A stretch of DNA of 64,000 nucleotides from Spirochaetia bacterium (GTDB taxonomy: Bacteria; Spirochaetota; Spirochaetia; Sphaerochaetales; Sphaerochaetaceae): the NCBI GenBank assembly GCA_022482625.1, contig JAKVOU010000001.1, positions 496,001 through 560,000 of the forward strand, in the 5' to 3' direction. The translations under genes and the position numbers were made by a program. Under the pieces are notes generated by a model. It searched no databases. It was not told where the DNA came from and saw nothing but the letters and a program-made list of their open reading frames with translations. Of the stretch, positions 63,518-64,000 are shown piece by piece. Within the stretch, counting starts at the first letter, position 1. Each line of letters starts with the position of its first letter.

Positions 63518-64000
63518 CAGGCTTCAACCTCCCTGCTTCGTGTAAGCTTAAGCTGAGAGAAAGCAATGACAGCTACCAAGACAGTGAATACCAAAGCCTT
63601 GGCTTGTCCTACTCCTTCAAAGCCGCTCCTGCCGTAGAATGTATTGACAATATTCAAAGCCAGCATTTCAGTCTGCCTGCCTGGATCTCCTGCAGTCAAG
63701 GCAAGGTTCTGGTCAAAGAGCTTGAACCCATTCGTAACTGAAAGGAAAAGGCAGATGGTGAAAGTACTCATCATTGAAGGAATGATGACATCCTTCAGCG
63801 TAACCCATTTCCCGGCTCCGTCGATTTCAGCAGCTTCAAGGAGGTCACTGGATATGTTCTGTATCCCGGCAATATAAATGATCATATTATAACCGATGCT
63901 TTGCCAGTTCATGACGCAGACAAGGCCCCAGAATCCATATTTGGGATCAGTAACGATCGTCGCATTGTATTTGAGCAGGACACCGTTGATGATGACCTGC
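63517..64000 (-). CDS. Sugar ABC transporter permease (MalF-type), partial
   Basis: The C-terminal 160 or so residues of a permease whose frame stays open through the right edge of the window. Upstream of the first Met the frame reads FWGLVCVMNWQSIGYNMIIY, and the coupling loop is SDLLEAAEIDGAGKWVTLKD followed by VIIPSMMSTFTICLF, the MalF-type pattern. It ends one base into the next permease gene. The binding protein and remaining parts should lie beyond the window. Confidence 0.88.
   Translation of the reverse strand, partial: QVIINGVLLKYNATIVTDPKYGFWGLVCVMNWQSIGYNMIIYIAGIQNISSDLLEAAEIDGAGKWVTLKDVIIPSMMSTFTICLFLSVTNGFKLFDQNLALTAGDPGRQTEMLALNIVNTFYGRSGFEGVGQAKALVFTVLVAVIAFSQLKLTRSREVEA

Overview
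This 64 kb window looks like a stretch of chromosome from a spirochaete, most likely of the Sphaerochaeta type. The main reasons are a V-type ATPase operon in the spirochaete order (E, DUF2764, A, B, D, I, K), an adjacent uvrA/LptD-like pair as in treponemes, a purine-nucleoside ABC transporter like treponemal PnrA-E, and a run of fermentation and nucleoside-salvage genes. Codon use and composition look even throughout. I saw no insertion sequence, prophage, CRISPR array, replication origin or rRNA.

Layout. 1-2.6 kb: end of a nucleoside ABC transporter operon with a purine nucleoside phosphorylase and a nucleoside hydrolase. 2.6-6.1 kb: a flavodoxin-like reductase, TrmO, a YhhQ-type queuosine-precursor transporter and a MATE exporter. 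6.3-6.7 kb: tmRNA with promoter, tag and terminator. 6.8-10.5 kb: acetyltransferase, sirtuin, MiaB and FolD, the last two and the first two translationally coupled. 10.6-12.7 kb: a small beta-barrel protein and an unrecognised lipoprotein. 12.7-15.0 kb: modABC with a ModE-like palindrome at the start site. 15.0-19.7 kb: patatin, phosphoribosyltransferase, a twice-frameshifted map, nusB, a parvulin and a flavodoxin-like gene. 19.7-23.2 kb: secG, a Pgk-TpiA fusion and gap. 23.3-35.3 kb: a long block ispG-uvrA-lptD-phoH-7TM/HD-ybeY-corC, in which uvrA carries one frameshift. 35.4-36.9 kb: a single-gene radical SAM unit. 37.6-44.9 kb: the V-ATPase operon. 45.1-47.1 kb: a GIY-YIG-like gene coupled to a uridine phosphorylase, divergent from a second DeoD. 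47.1-53.9 kb: mutS2, rsgA, a pentapeptide-repeat/metallo-beta-lactamase pair, rluD, a small membrane protein and yggS. 53.9-59.1 kb: a complete dppABCDF-type peptide ABC operon. 59.2-64 kb: tRNA-Val, IMP dehydrogenase, malQ and two sugar ABC permeases, the last cut by the window edge.

Together the genes describe an organism that scavenges nucleosides (three phosphorylases, a hydrolase, a phosphoribosyltransferase, IMP dehydrogenase), peptides and maltodextrins, runs lower glycolysis from a gap/pgk-tpi operon, and energises its membrane with a V-type ATPase whose proteolipid keeps the known sodium ligands. The points I would look at first are the unusual V-ATPase gene content, the SAP-like module on the LptD-like protein, the frameshifts in map and uvrA, the GIY-YIG-like/uridine phosphorylase pair, and the metallo-beta-lactamase homologue that has lost the Asp of its metal motif. 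No wholly new multi-gene system is obvious.
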